This document shows, one piece after another, positions 30,492-40,350 of a DNA stretch of 64,000 nt. The translations under genes were made by a program, and so were the position numbers. Under the pieces are notes generated by a model. That model was not told the DNA's origin. It saw nothing but the letters and a program-made list of their open reading frames with translations, and ran no database searches. Numbering within the stretch: position 1 is the first letter of the stretch; the number at the start of each line of letters is the position of its first letter. Source of the DNA: Spirabiliibacterium mucosae (GTDB lineage: Bacteria; Pseudomonadota; Gammaproteobacteria; Enterobacterales; Pasteurellaceae); NCBI RefSeq assembly GCF_014884965.1, contig NZ_JABTBO010000007.1, forward strand, positions 1 to 64,000, read 5' to 3'.

Positions 30492-31817
30492 ATGGCAAAG
30501 CAACCAGGTTATCAAGCAAGAAGTACCCAAGGTGGTACAGGTGAACTTAAAAGAAGATTATGGTTCCTTCTCGGAGCTTTAATCGTATTTCGAATTGGTT
30601 CATTTATTCCGGTTCCTGGTATTGATGCAGCCGTATTAGCTCAATTGATCAATCAACAACAAGGTACCATCATTGACATGTTCAACATGTTCTCTGGTGG
30701 TGCTTTGAGCCGAGCTTCTGTTTTTGCGCTCGGTATTATGCCGTACATCTCGGCATCAATCATTATCCAGTTGCTTACAGCTGTTCATCCAGCGTTAGCA
30801 GAACTTAAAAAAGAAGGCGAGTCTGGCCGTCGTAAAATCAGCAAATACACCCGTTATTCAACGCTTGTATTAGCCACGATTCAAGCGATTGGTATCTCAA
30901 CAGGCCTGCCAAATATGATTCCAGGTCTAGTCCCTAACTTAGGCATTGGTTTTTATGTTACTGCGGTGGTGAGCCTTGTAACAGGAACCATGTTCTTGAT
31001 GTGGCTAGGTGAACAAATCACCGAGCGTGGCATTGGAAACGGAATCTCTTTGATAATTTTTGCAGGTATCGTTGCCGGCCTACCCGCTGCTATTGGGCAC
31101 ACCATTGAGCAAGCGCGCCAAGGTCAGATGAATGTACTGGTGTTGTTGTTGATTGCGGTTGTTGTATTTGCAGTCACCTATTTTGTTGTTTTTGTAGAAC
31201 GTGGACAAAGAAGAATTGTGGTCAACTATGCCAAGCGCCAACAAGGCCGTCATATGTTAGCCGCACAAAGTTCGCATCTGCCACTGAAAGTGAACATGGC
31301 TGGGGTAATCCCGGCGATCTTCGCCTCCAGTATTATTCTCTTTCCAGCCACCGTAACACAGTGGTTTGGTCATGGAACAAATATTGAGTGGTTGTCGAAT
31401 TTATCATTGCTATTGCGCCCAGGTGAGCCTTTATATTTAGTGCTCTACGCGGTGGCGATTATCTTCTTTAGCTTTTTCTACACTGCAATGCAATACAACC
31501 CAAGAGATACTGCGGACAATCTGAAAAGATCAGGTGCATTTATTCCGGGGATTCGTCCGGGTGAACAAACAGCACGCTATATTGATAAAATTATGACTCG
31601 CCTAACCTTAATTGGTGCGTTATATATCACCTTTGTTTGTTTAGTGCCTTATATCATGACTTCCGCATGGAATGTACAATTCTATTTCGGTGGTACTTCA
31701 CTACTTATCGTGGTAGTTGTAATTATGGATTTCATCGCTCAGGTTCAAAGTCACCTCATGTCGACCCAATATGAATCTGCGCTGAAGAAAGCAAATCTTA
31801 AAGGTTATGGGCAATAA
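30492..31817 (+). CDS. secY: Preprotein translocase subunit SecY
   Basis: SecY is the channel of the Sec translocon in the inner membrane. The 441 residues have ten membrane helices. Signatures include the plug region [37 protein letters not shown] and the cytoplasmic loop [17 protein letters not shown]. It lies at the end of the spc operon, as in E. coli, 7 bases after rplO. Confidence 0.99.
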   Translation: MAKQPGYQARSTQGGTGELKRRLWFLLGALIVFRIGSFIPVPGIDAAVLAQLINQQQGTIIDMFNMFSGGALSRASVFALGIMPYISASIIIQLLTAVHPALAELKKEGESGRRKISKYTRYSTLVLATIQAIGISTGLPNMIPGLVPNLGIGFYVTAVVSLVTGTMFLMWLGEQITERGIGNGISLIIFAGIVAGLPAAIGHTIEQARQGQMNVLVLLLIAVVVFAVTYFVVFVERGQRRIVVNYAKRQQGRHMLAAQSSHLPLKVNMAGVIPAIFASSIILFPATVTQWFGHGTNIEWLSNLSLLLRPGEPLYLVLYAVAIIFFSFFYTAMQYNPRDTADNLKRSGAFIPGIRPGEQTARYIDKIMTRLTLIGALYITFVCLVPYIMTSAWNVQFYFGGTSLLIVVVVIMDFIAQVQSHLMSTQYESALKKANLKGYGQ

Positions 31818-31846
31818 TTGCTCATCTAAGAGATAAGGGAAAAGCA

Positions 31847-31960
31847 ATGAAAGTTCGTGCTTCCGTAAAGAAAATGTGTCGTAACTGCAAAATTATCAAA
31901 CGTAACGGTATCGTGCGTGTGATCTGCAGCGAACCTCGACACAAACAACGTCAAGGTTAA
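31847..31960 (+). CDS. rpmJ: 50S ribosomal protein L36
   Basis: A 37-residue protein, [20 protein letters not shown] and so on to RHKQRQG, preceded by AGGGAAAAGCA. It is the zinc-binding (C+) form, with C11, C14, C27 and H32. It closes the spc operon and is easily missed because it is so short. Confidence 0.98.
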   Translation: MKVRASVKKMCRNCKIIKRNGIVRVICSEPRHKQRQG

Positions 31961-31971
31961 TTTTATTTTCC

Positions 31972-32000
31972 TTGCAAAATGCGAGCTGAGCGTTTATACT
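31972..32000 (+). promoter_or_regulatory. Alpha operon promoter
   Basis: TTGCAA (31972-31977) and TATACT (31995-32000) are 17 bases apart. The -10 lies in the loop of an inverted repeat GAGCTGAGC (31983-31991)/GCTCAGCTC (32001-32009), which may end spc transcripts or bind a regulator. Confidence 0.7.
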
Positions 32001-32009
32001 GCTCAGCTC

Positions 32010-32120
32010 ATTTCGACCAGATATGCTGTTTGAGTATCCTGAAACGGGCTTTTCAAGATCAGCATATCAATTAACTTTTATACAATAGGAGTGCATAGTG
32101 GCCCGTATTGCAGGCATTAA
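32010..32120 (+). promoter_or_regulatory. Alpha operon leader, S4-binding pseudoknot type
   Basis: The leader carries TTTGAGTATCCTGAAA and CGGGCTTTTCA followed by AGGAGTGCATAGTGGCCCG, nearly the same as the E. coli alpha mRNA leader, in which S4 binds a pseudoknot and blocks rpsM translation. GATATGCTG (from about 32020) pairs with CAGCATATC (from about 32060). The GTG start of rpsM is part of the conserved structure. Confidence 0.8.
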
Positions 32121-32454
32121 CATTCCTGATCATAAACACGCTGTAATTGCATTAACATCCATTTACGGCATCGGTAAAACTCGCGCTAAAGCAATTTGTG
32201 AAGCGGCGAGCATTGCTGAAGATGTTAAGATCAAGGAACTGTCTGAAGAGCAGATTGATAAACTGCGTGACGAAGTTGGTAAATTTACCGTTGAAGGTGA
32301 TTTGCGTCGTGAAGTAACCTTAAACATCAAACGTCTTTTAGACTTAGGATGTTACCGTGGTTTACGTCATCGTCGTAGTTTGCCAGTACATGGTCAACGT
32401 ACTAAGACTAACGCGCGTACCCGTAAGGGTCCTCGCAAGCCGATCAAGAAATAG
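32098..32454 (+). CDS. rpsM: 30S ribosomal protein S13
   Basis: S13 (118 residues) is in the 30S head and contacts the P-site tRNA with its tail. It uses a GTG start preceded by AGGAG, as in E. coli, which fits translational control by S4. It starts [20 protein letters not shown] and ends [13 protein letters not shown]. Confidence 0.99.
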   Translation: MARIAGINIPDHKHAVIALTSIYGIGKTRAKAICEAASIAEDVKIKELSEEQIDKLRDEVGKFTVEGDLRREVTLNIKRLLDLGCYRGLRHRRSLPVHGQRTKTNARTRKGPRKPIKK

Positions 32455-32463
32455 TCGGGGTAA

Positions 32464-32859
<396 letters not shown>

Positions 32860-32889
32860 CCGTCGTTTAAGGATTGTTGGAGAAAGAAA

Positions 32890-33509
32890 ATGGCAAGATA
32901 TTTGGGTCCTAAGCTCAAGCTTAGCCGTCGTGAAGGTACTGATTTATTCCTTAAATCAGGTGTCCGCGCGATTGAGTCAAAATGTAAACTTGATACCGCA
33001 CCAGGTCAACACGGCGCCCGTCGTGGTCGTTTGTCTGACTATGGTACGCAATTACGTGAAAAACAAAAGTTCGCCGTATGTATGGCATCTTAGAACGTCA
33101 ATTCCGTAATTACTACAAAGAAGCAAACCGTCTGAAAGGTAATACCGGTGAAAACCTATTAACATTACTTGAAGGCCGTTTAGATAATGTTGTTTATCGC
33201 ATGGGATTTGCCGCAACACGTGCAGAAGCACGTCAGCTGGTGAGCCACAAAGCGATCGTTGTTAATGGTCGTGTGGTTAACATTCCATCATTCCAAGTTT
33301 CTGTTGAAGATGTGATTAGCGTGCGTGAAAAAGCGAAAAAACAAGCACGTATCAAAGCATCATTAGAATTAGCAGAGCAAAGAGAAAAACCAACATGGTT
33401 AGAAGTTGATGCTGCTAAAATGGAAGGCGTGTACAAACGTATTCCAGAACGTACTGATTTATCAGCAGACATTAACGAACATCTGATCGTTGAGCTTTAT
33501 TCTAAATAA
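32890..33509 (+). CDS. rpsD: 30S ribosomal protein S4 (one-base frameshift at 33065-33068)
   Basis: S4 is a primary 16S-binding protein and the repressor of its own (alpha) operon. The sequence is split: 32890-33093 encodes the N-terminus ([20 protein letters not shown]) and 33078-33509 the rest ([20 protein letters not shown] and the S4 RNA-binding domain). Adding one A to the AAAA run at 33065-33068 restores the family sequence [20 protein letters not shown] and a 206-residue protein of normal length. Because S4 is essential and both parts are otherwise perfect, this is almost certainly a base-calling error. Confidence 0.93.
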
Positions 33510-33537
33510 TAGAGCTTGAGAGCAAAGAGAGGATAAA

Positions 33538-34527
33538 ATGCAGGGTTCTGTGACAGACTTTTTAAAGCCACATTTAGTTGACATCGAGCAAATCAGCCCG
33601 ACGCACGCTAAAGTGACCTTAGAACCGTTAGAACGTGGTTTCGGCCACACATTGGGTAATGCTCTACGTCGAATCTTACTTTCATCTATGCCAGGTTGTG
33701 GTGTAACTGAAGTGGAAATCGATGGTGTTTTACACGAATACAGCAGCAAAGAAGGCGTACAAGAAGACATCCTTGAAGTGCTTCTTAACCTCAAAGGACT
33801 AGCGGTTAAAGTGCAGAATAAAGATGAAGTTTTTCTGACACTGAGCAAATCTGGAATTGGACCTGTTGTTGCTGGTGACATCACCCATGATGGCGATGTT
33901 GAGATCGTAAATCCTGATCATGTTATTTGCCATTTAACAGATGCCAACGCCTCTGTTAATATGCGCATTCGTGTGCAACGTGGGCGCGGTTACGTGCCTG
34001 CCTCTGCACGCAAACATAATCAAGAAGAAGACCGTCCAATCGGCCGCTTGTTGGTTGACGCGTGCTACAGCCCAGTAGATCGCATCGCCTACAACGTGGA
34101 AGCTGCTCGTGTTGAACAGCGCACTGACTTAGACAAGCTAGTGATCGAAATGGAAACCAACGGTACTATCGATCCTGAAGAGGCTATCCGTCGCGCTGCC
34201 ACCATTTTGGCAGAGCAACTTGATGCATTCGTTGATTTGCGTGATATTCGTCAACCTGAAATCAAAGAAGAAAAACCAGAGTTCGACCCTGTTCTTCTGC
34301 GTCCAGTGGACGATTTAGAGTTGACAGTTCGTTCTGCTAACTGTTTGAAAGCAGAAACAATTCACTATATCGGCGATTTAGTCCAACGCACTGAAGTTGA
34401 GCTATTAAAAACACCTAATCTTGGTAAGAAATCCCTTACAGAGATCAAAGATGTGTTAGCACAACGTGGGCTATCTCTCGGTATGCGCCTTGAAAATTGG
34501 CCGCCAGCAAGTATTGCTGAAGACTAA
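33538..34527 (+). CDS. rpoA: RNA polymerase alpha subunit
   Basis: RpoA (329 residues) starts polymerase assembly through its N-terminal domain ([20 protein letters not shown]). Its C-terminal domain (about 250-329; [20 protein letters not shown]) touches UP elements and activators such as CRP. The arginine equivalent to E. coli R265 is in LTVRSANC. Full length, in the usual place between rpsD and rplQ. Confidence 0.99.
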   Translation: MQGSVTDFLKPHLVDIEQISPTHAKVTLEPLERGFGHTLGNALRRILLSSMPGCGVTEVEIDGVLHEYSSKEGVQEDILEVLLNLKGLAVKVQNKDEVFLTLSKSGIGPVVAGDITHDGDVEIVNPDHVICHLTDANASVNMRIRVQRGRGYVPASARKHNQEEDRPIGRLLVDACYSPVDRIAYNVEAARVEQRTDLDKLVIEMETNGTIDPEEAIRRAATILAEQLDAFVDLRDIRQPEIKEEKPEFDPVLLRPVDDLELTVRSANCLKAETIHYIGDLVQRTEVELLKTPNLGKKSLTEIKDVLAQRGLSLGMRLENWPPASIAED

Positions 34528-34564
34528 TTTTGGTATTGGTTAAGACTTTTCGAAAGAAGGATAA

Positions 34565-34954
<390 letters not shown>

Positions 34955-34970
34955 TAATTCAATTGATATA

Positions 34971-35000
34971 AAAAAGCCCACCTCGGTGGGCTTTTATTTT
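34971..35000 (+). terminator. Alpha operon terminator
   Basis: AAAAAGCCCACC and GGTGGGCTTTT form a GC-rich hairpin with a T-rich tail 17 bases after rplQ. Confidence 0.9.
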
Positions 35001-35013
35001 TGATAGGCTACGT

Positions 35014-35040
35014 AAAACCGCACTTTAAAGTGCGGTTTTT
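35014..35040 (-). terminator. folD terminator (USS pair)
   Basis: A perfect 26-base palindrome of two opposed USS copies (AAAACCGCACTTT and its complement) ends four bases from the folD stop codon. Confidence 0.8.
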
Positions 35041-35043
35041 AGC

Positions 35044-35898
35044 CTAGTTATCGTGATAATGCTCACAGGCATAAAGCGTGTTGCTCATGAGCATTGCGAC
35101 TGTCATTGGGCCGACGCCACCCGGGACGGGGGTGATGTGGCTGGCGTGGGCTTTGGCGGCGTCGAAGTCGACATCACCGACGAGGCCCTGTTCTGTGCGG
35201 TTGATGCCAACGTCAATCACCACGGCGCCAGGTTTTATCCACTCACCTGGGATAAAGTGCGGTTTGCCCACGGCGACGACTAAAATCTCTGCTTGTTTGA
35301 CTAACTCTGGCAGGTTTTTCGTGAAGCGGTGGGCGACGGTGACGGTGCAGCCAGCGAGCAGGAGCTCCAACGCCATCGGGCGGCCGACGATATTGGAGGC
35401 GCCCACCACCACGGCGTGTTGGCCGTGCAGGTCGATATTCAAGGTTTTCAACAGCGTGATGATGCCATAAGGCGTGCAGGCGCGCAGCAGTGGGATGCGC
35501 TGGCACAAGCGGCCGACGTTGTAAGGATGGAAACCGTCTACGTCTTTGTCTGGGCGAATGCGCTCGATCACCTTGGTGCTGTCGATGTGGCGTGGCAGTG
35601 GCAATTGCACTAAAATACCGTCGATGCTGCCATCGTCATTGAGCTCATCAATCAGCGCCAGCAGCGTGGCCTCGTCAGTGTCTTGTGGCAAATCATAGGA
35701 TTTTGAATAAATCCCCAGCTCATCACAAGTGCGGCGTTTGCTGCCCACATACACCTGCGAGGCGGGGTCGGCGCCGACTAAAATCACCGCCAAGCCTGGC
35801 GCGCGTTTGCCTTGGGCTGTGCGTTGTTGAATTTTTTCAGCGATATCGTGTTTGATTTGTTTGGCAACCGCGCTGCCAGAGATGATTTCAGCGGTCAT
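35044..35898 (-). CDS. folD: Methylenetetrahydrofolate dehydrogenase/cyclohydrolase
   Basis: FolD is a bifunctional cytoplasmic enzyme that oxidises 5,10-methylene-THF with NADP and hydrolyses methenyl-THF to 10-formyl-THF. The 284 residues show [24 protein letters not shown] and the Rossmann motif [18 protein letters not shown]. The C-terminal [19 protein letters not shown] is typical. Single gene, convergent with rplQ. Confidence 0.97.
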   Translation of the reverse strand: MTAEIISGSAVAKQIKHDIAEKIQQRTAQGKRAPGLAVILVGADPASQVYVGSKRRTCDELGIYSKSYDLPQDTDEATLLALIDELNDDGSIDGILVQLPLPRHIDSTKVIERIRPDKDVDGFHPYNVGRLCQRIPLLRACTPYGIITLLKTLNIDLHGQHAVVVGASNIVGRPMALELLLAGCTVTVAHRFTKNLPELVKQAEILVVAVGKPHFIPGEWIKPGAVVIDVGINRTEQGLVGDVDFDAAKAHASHITPVPGGVGPMTVAMLMSNTLYACEHYHDN

Positions 35899-36007
35899 GG
35901 CCTTCCTCTTTATGCAATCGTTTTGCGTATTTTGTCAGAAAAGTGCGGTTTTGATAAGCCTAAAAGCATTAAATTTAATCACTCGAGCGAAAAAAAGCAA
36001 AAAGCGG

Positions 36008-36035
36008 TTGACGAAAATTTCAAGCCTTTTATAAT
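36008..36035 (+). promoter_or_regulatory. tRNA promoter
   Basis: TTGACG (36008-36013) and consensus TATAAT (36030-36035) are 16 bases apart and end 13 bases before tRNA-Pro. Confidence 0.75.
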
Positions 36036-36048
36036 AGCACTCCTACGT

Positions 36049-36125
36049 CGGCGAGTAGCGCAGCTTGGTAGCGCAACTGGTTTGGGACCAGTGGGTCGTA
36101 GGTTCAAATCCTATCTCGCCGACCA
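36049..36125 (+). tRNA. tRNA-Pro (anticodon TGG)
   Basis: A 77-base cloverleaf starting CGGCGAG and ending CTCGCCGACCA; the CCA end is encoded. The anticodon loop reads TTTGGGA, giving anticodon TGG (codons CCA/CCN). The T loop is GTTCAAATC. Confidence 0.97.
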
Positions 36126-36149
36126 TTTCTCTGATATCCAACGTGCAAG

Positions 36150-36226
36150 GCGCCCTTAGCTCAGCTGGATAGAGCAACGGCCTTCTAAGCCGTAGGTCAC
36201 TGGTTCGAATCCAGTAGGGCGTGCCA
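36150..36226 (+). tRNA. tRNA-Arg (anticodon TCT)
   Basis: A 77-base cloverleaf from GCGCCCTTAGCTC to AGGGCGTGCCA with encoded CCA. The anticodon loop CTTCTAA gives TCT, reading the rare AGA/AGG codons. It lies 24 bases after tRNA-Pro, so both are probably one transcript. Confidence 0.97.
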
Positions 36227-36293
36227 ATTATCTCCTCTCTTTTTTATTTCCTATTTTCATATAGCATCACGCCATTGGTAATGCTTTTGCAGC

Positions 36294-36821
36294 TTATAAT
36301 TTTTCGCTAAACGCCTGCGCAAAATCGCGTACGCTGTCCCAGTCGGTGTATTCCACCTCTTTGCGGGTGTCGGTTTCGCCGCCAGTTAGGCGCATGATCA
36401 GCTGAATCATCACGCGGTCAAAAGTGCGGTAGCGCGGGTAGTAGAGGGCGCCGGCAAATACGGCAGCCAAGTGCGGTTGCCAGTCGATGCGAGCGAGGAA
36501 TTTGCGGGTGTAAACGTTGGTTTCAGGCGTGTTTTTATCCGCTTTGCGTGCGGTGAGATTGACGCTGAAAAACGCGCTCGGGATGCGATTGAGCAGTTCA
36601 TAATGGCGATTCACAAATTTGGCCAAAGTGCGGTCAAAATGGCCGTAGCGGATAGATGCGCCGATGATCACGCCGTCGTACCGGCGCAGGTCGCAATCAA
36701 TCGCCTCGGCCAGTGGCATAAGCTTGGTTTGGTGACCCGCACTGTGCAAGTGCTCGGCGAGGGTGTTGGCGATTTTTAACGTTTGCCCGTCACGGGTTGT
36801 ATAGATCAGTAAAATTGTCAT
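36294..36821 (-). CDS. hemG: Protoporphyrinogen oxidase, menaquinone-dependent (HemG)
   Basis: HemG is an FMN flavodoxin-like protein that oxidises protoporphyrinogen IX to protoporphyrin IX, passing electrons to menaquinone, at the inner membrane. The 175 residues begin with the FMN phosphate loop LLIYTTRDGQTLKIA; YDGVIIGASIRYGHF and SVNLTARKADKNTPETN (the HemG-specific insert region) follow. It overlaps yigZ by four bases. Confidence 0.92.
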   Translation of the reverse strand: MTILLIYTTRDGQTLKIANTLAEHLHSAGHQTKLMPLAEAIDCDLRRYDGVIIGASIRYGHFDRTLAKFVNRHYELLNRIPSAFFSVNLTARKADKNTPETNVYTRKFLARIDWQPHLAAVFAGALYYPRYRTFDRVMIQLIMRLTGGETDTRKEVEYTDWDSVRDFAQAFSEKL

Positions 36822-37423
36822 AGGTTCTCCAGTTGCAAACTGCCACGGCTGCGGTCGGTTAATTGCTGTGCAAACGCATCGGCAGTGAGCGGGTCAAGTA
36901 GCAATTCAAACTGCACGTAGGCGCCAAAGGTTTGGCTATCAATCAACGCATCAAATTGTTTAATCAGCTGCTGCACCAGTGGCATTTGGTCGTATTGGCA
37001 GCGCAGTTGCGCGCGTTGGCGCAGAATTTTCTCTTCAGTGGTCAGCAGGCTCAACGCTTGTTGCACGCCACTGCCATAGGCGCGCACCAGCCCGCCGGTG
37101 CCAAGCAACACGCCGCCGAAATAACGTACCACCACGGCACTAATTTCCCCTACGTTGGCGCCTTGTAGCGCGCTGAGCATCGGCTTGCCCGCCGTGCCTG
37201 AGGGCTCACCGTCGTCTGAAAAGCCAAATTGTTGGCTATCGCTCGGGCTGCCCGCCACGGCCGCCCAGCACCAGTGGCGTGCGTTGGGGTGCAGCGCTTT
37301 AATCTCCGCCCAAAAGGCGCGCGCCTGCTCAAGCCCATCGGTGTGGGCGAGATAGGTGATAAAGCGGCTTTTTTTGATCTCTTCACTGAACTCAACACGC
37401 TCAGCGGGGATGGCATAGCGCAT
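36818..37423 (-). CDS. yigZ: YigZ/IMPACT family protein
   Basis: A 201-residue member of the UPF0029/IMPACT family. The first two thirds contain the signature EIKKSRFITYLAHT and SDDGEPSGTAGKPMLSAL. A smaller C-terminal domain of the YigZ type follows. Its eukaryotic relative IMPACT regulates translation through GCN1; the bacterial role is not settled. It sits between pepQ and hemG with one-base and four-base overlaps, so the three form one operon, as pepQ-yigZ do in E. coli. Confidence 0.9.
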   Translation of the reverse strand: MRYAIPAERVEFSEEIKKSRFITYLAHTDGLEQARAFWAEIKALHPNARHWCWAAVAGSPSDSQQFGFSDDGEPSGTAGKPMLSALQGANVGEISAVVVRYFGGVLLGTGGLVRAYGSGVQQALSLLTTEEKILRQRAQLRCQYDQMPLVQQLIKQFDALIDSQTFGAYVQFELLLDPLTADAFAQQLTDRSRGSLQLENL

Positions 37424-38751
37424 TAACAGCCCTCAGCGAAGCGCGCGAAGGTCTCGGCGGTGATGTTTTCAGCCCCGTGCTCGGTGATAATCACGTTATC
37501 TTCCGTGCGGATGCCGCCATAGGGCAAGAAGCGGTCGATTTTCTCCCAATTGAATTGTTTGCTGAGGGCACTTTCACGCCACGGTTGGAGCAGCATTGGG
37601 ATAAAATAAATGCCAGGCTCAACGGTGAGCACCATATTGCGTTCTAAATTGCGGGTGCAGCGCAGGCTTGGGTAAATCTCTGGAGGCGCTTTGTGGGTGC
37701 CGCGTGGCGTTTGCTGAAAGCCGGCTACATCATGCACCTGCAGCCCCAAAAAGTGCCCCAAGCCGTGCGGGAAAAACGCGCGCGTGATGCCTTGCTCGAA
37801 AATATCAACACTCGGCAAGCGCACCAAGTCAAAATCGTGCAGCAATTCAGCGACCATTTGGTGCATTTGAGTGTGGTAATACAAATAGTTATAGCCGCTG
37901 CGCAACTCACTGATAATCTTAAGCTTATTGTTATCCATCACGGCAATCAGCTCTGCAAATTCATCGCTTGGGTCCGCGCTATAAGTGCGGCTGATGTCGC
38001 TGGCATAGCCTTGGTAGGTCGCACCTGCATCAATCATCATGCTCAACCGCACTTTGGCGCGCTGCAGATCAAGCTCGGTGTAGTGCAGCACGGCGGCGTG
38101 CTCGTTGACGGCAATAATATTGCCATAAGGCACGTTGTCGTCGCGCTGGCCACTGGCGTGAAGATAGGCCAGATTAATCTCAAATTCGCTTTTGCCTTGC
38201 ATAAAGGCCTCGCGCGCGGCAATGTGCCCCCGCACCGCAGGCGCTTGCGCACGGCGCATGCATTCTAGCTCAAACTCCGTTTTGATGCTGCGCTGATAAT
38301 GCAGCAGGTTTAACGCCTTTTGCAAATTGATGTGAGTGAACCCTAACGTGCTAGCGAGCGCCGTGTTCTCGCCCAAATAGAGCGCGTTTTGGCCACAAAT
38401 CAGGTGCGGGATGTCATCAAGGCGGCGCACCACTGTCCAGTCAAATTCTGCGCACCAAAATGCCTCAGGCAGCGGCGCCACGCTGTGCCAATAATCCTCT
38501 GGCTGATAAAAGTACAAGTGCGGTTTATCTTGACCGTTGAGTGATACCCAACATTCGGGCGTACTGAGCGGCACCACATAGCGAAACAGTGGATTGACCT
38601 TGAACGCCACGGGGTGATCGTCTAAAAAGTAGTGCTGCAAACTGCCTGAATGCAGCCACACGCGCTCCACTCGACAGGTGTCGCACAGCTGGGAAAACAG
38701 CTGTTGCACCGCGCTGATGTGGCGTTTGAAAAGTGCGGTTAAATCAGGCAT
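37423..38751 (-). CDS. pepQ: Xaa-Pro dipeptidase
   Basis: PepQ cleaves dipeptides with C-terminal proline. The 442 residues have the length of E. coli PepQ (443) and the pita-bread metallopeptidase ligands: aspartates in DAGATYQGYASDISRTY, histidine in HGLGHFLGLQVHDV, glutamates in LTVEPGIYF and GGIRTEDNVI. I use the ATG at 38751 instead of a TTG two codons upstream. First gene of pepQ-yigZ-hemG, divergent from tusA. Confidence 0.95.
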   Translation of the reverse strand: MPDLTALFKRHISAVQQLFSQLCDTCRVERVWLHSGSLQHYFLDDHPVAFKVNPLFRYVVPLSTPECWVSLNGQDKPHLYFYQPEDYWHSVAPLPEAFWCAEFDWTVVRRLDDIPHLICGQNALYLGENTALASTLGFTHINLQKALNLLHYQRSIKTEFELECMRRAQAPAVRGHIAAREAFMQGKSEFEINLAYLHASGQRDDNVPYGNIIAVNEHAAVLHYTELDLQRAKVRLSMMIDAGATYQGYASDISRTYSADPSDEFAELIAVMDNNKLKIISELRSGYNYLYYHTQMHQMVAELLHDFDLVRLPSVDIFEQGITRAFFPHGLGHFLGLQVHDVAGFQQTPRGTHKAPPEIYPSLRCTRNLERNMVLTVEPGIYFIPMLLQPWRESALSKQFNWEKIDRFLPYGGIRTEDNVIITEHGAENITAETFARFAEGC

Positions 38752-38821
38752 AAGCAAACCTCAATAGCAAAAAGTGACATTTCGCGCTATTATAGCGCAA
38801 AATCGATGAAAATGATGAGTT

Positions 38822-39061
38822 ATGTGCCAATTTAGCGAAGATACCACCCTCGACACCCAAGGCCTGCGCTGCCCAGAACCCGTGATGCTGGTGCGCAAAA
38901 CGATTCGCAGCATGCAGCCAGGCGAGGTGCTGTTGGTGATTGCCGACGACCCGGCCACCACGCGCGATATGCCCAGTTTTTGCCAATTTATGGACCACAC
39001 CTTGTTGCGCGCCGAGTGTGACAGCAAGCCCTACCGTTACTGGATTAAAAAGGGCGGTTGA
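38822..39061 (+). CDS. tusA: Sulfur carrier protein TusA
   Basis: TusA (79 residues) receives persulfide sulfur from IscS and passes it on for 2-thiouridine formation in tRNA. The active cysteine is C17 in the SirA/TusA motif LRCPEPVM. Its stop lies one base from the convergent xylR stop. Confidence 0.95.
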   Translation: MCQFSEDTTLDTQGLRCPEPVMLVRKTIRSMQPGEVLLVIADDPATTRDMPSFCQFMDHTLLRAECDSKPYRYWIKKGG

Positions 39062-39062
39062 G

Positions 39063-40247
39063 TCAAAAGCTGTCGTGCGCGCGGGCGCGGAAATTGTTGG
39101 GCGTGGTGTGGTAAATTTTCTTGAAAACAGAATAAAAGTACTGAATTGACGGGTAGCCGCACATTTCAGCAATCTCATTAATGCTGATGTCGGTGGCGCT
39201 GAGCAGGTGACAGGCGCGCTGGATTTTTTCGTCATGAATGACTTGGTGAACGGTTTTGCCAAGGGTGTCTTTAAAACGGCCTTCAAGGTTGGATCGCGAG
39301 GTTTTGACATAATCAAGCACCTGTTCAACCTTGATGCCCAAGCAGGCGTTGAGGCGGATGTAGTGCATCGCTTTCATCACCAGCGGGTCACGAATCGAGC
39401 GGTAGTCGGTCGAGTTGCGCTCGGCCACCCGCAGCGGCGGGACAATCACACGTTGGCTGTGAATCGGCAAATTCAAAAGCCGCTTGTGCAGCAATTTTGC
39501 CGCTTGATAGCCCATCCGCTTGGTGCCCTGCACCACAGAGCTTAGCGAAATGCGCGAGAAATATTGAATCAACTCCTCATTATCAATCCCGATGATGCAC
39601 AGCTCCTCTGGCACAGAAATCTGCAAATGCTCGCAGGTTTGCAACAAATGGCGTGCGCGCGCGTCTGTCACGGCAATGATGCCAGTGTGTTTGGGCAGTG
39701 ATAAAATCCAGTGATTGAGCTCTTGTTGCGAATTTTGCCACTTGTCGTGCTTGGTTTCATGGCCGAGATAAATTTCAGGGGTAAACTGGTTGGCCGCCAT
39801 CAGCTGCTCAAAGGCGTAACGCCGCTCGGCAGACCAATGTTTAGGCTGCGCACTCGGCGTGCCATAAAAGGCAAAATGGCACAAGCCTTTGTCGCGCAGG
39901 TGCGTAAAGGCCATCTCCACCAAGGCAAAGTTGTCGGTGGCCACGTAGGGAATCTCGCTCGGGTAGTCCTCATCGCGGTGATAAGAGCCGCCCACCGCCA
40001 CAATCGGCAGCGCGGTGTGAGAGAGCTTGTCGACTAAATCGGGGTCATCAAAATCGGCGATGATGCCGTCAATATTATCGAGATTGAGCTGGCAGTCGTG
40101 GTGGAGGAAGTCGTCTTTTAAAAACACATCCCACGAGCATTGCGAGGCTTGCATATATTCCCCAATGCCCTCCATCACCTCACGGTCATAGACTTTGTTG
40201 GCATTAAATAGCAGCGCAATACGATAAAACCCGCTCGTCATGTTCAC
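39063..40247 (-). CDS. xylR: Xylose operon regulator XylR (AraC family)
   Basis: XylR is the xylose-responsive activator of xylAB and xylFGH. The 394 residues (E. coli 392) join a LacI/periplasmic-binding-like sensor domain (RIALLFNANKVYDREVMEGI near the start) to a C-terminal AraC DNA-binding domain with two helix-turn-helix units (QVLDYVKTSRSNLEGRFK; INEIAEMCGYPSIQYFYSVF). It lies downstream of xylH, beyond a USS-pair hairpin. Candidate operator sites resembling the E. coli ones are at 44120-44153 and 47019-47051. Confidence 0.95.
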   Translation of the reverse strand: MNMTSGFYRIALLFNANKVYDREVMEGIGEYMQASQCSWDVFLKDDFLHHDCQLNLDNIDGIIADFDDPDLVDKLSHTALPIVAVGGSYHRDEDYPSEIPYVATDNFALVEMAFTHLRDKGLCHFAFYGTPSAQPKHWSAERRYAFEQLMAANQFTPEIYLGHETKHDKWQNSQQELNHWILSLPKHTGIIAVTDARARHLLQTCEHLQISVPEELCIIGIDNEELIQYFSRISLSSVVQGTKRMGYQAAKLLHKRLLNLPIHSQRVIVPPLRVAERNSTDYRSIRDPLVMKAMHYIRLNACLGIKVEQVLDYVKTSRSNLEGRFKDTLGKTVHQVIHDEKIQRACHLLSATDISINEIAEMCGYPSIQYFYSVFKKIYHTTPNNFRARAHDSF

Positions 40248-40312
40248 CTCGTAAGCTCAATGTCTTGCTTAAATATAAAGTAAAATGACGGCTTTTCAAA
40301 GTCTAAAAACAC

Positions 40313-40338
40313 AAAGTGCGGTCAGCTGACCGCACTTT
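40313..40338 (-). terminator. USS-pair hairpin between xylH and xylR
   Basis: A perfect 26-base palindrome (arms AAAGTGCGGTCAG and its complement), followed on the minus strand by a T-rich stretch. It should limit read-through from xylFGH into xylR. Confidence 0.75.
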
Positions 40339-40350
40339 TGCCTTGAAAAT

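Noticed and set aside
32890-33509. rpsD as a pseudogene or as two genes
   Set aside because: S4 is essential and both halves are intact; a missing A in a run is far more likely.
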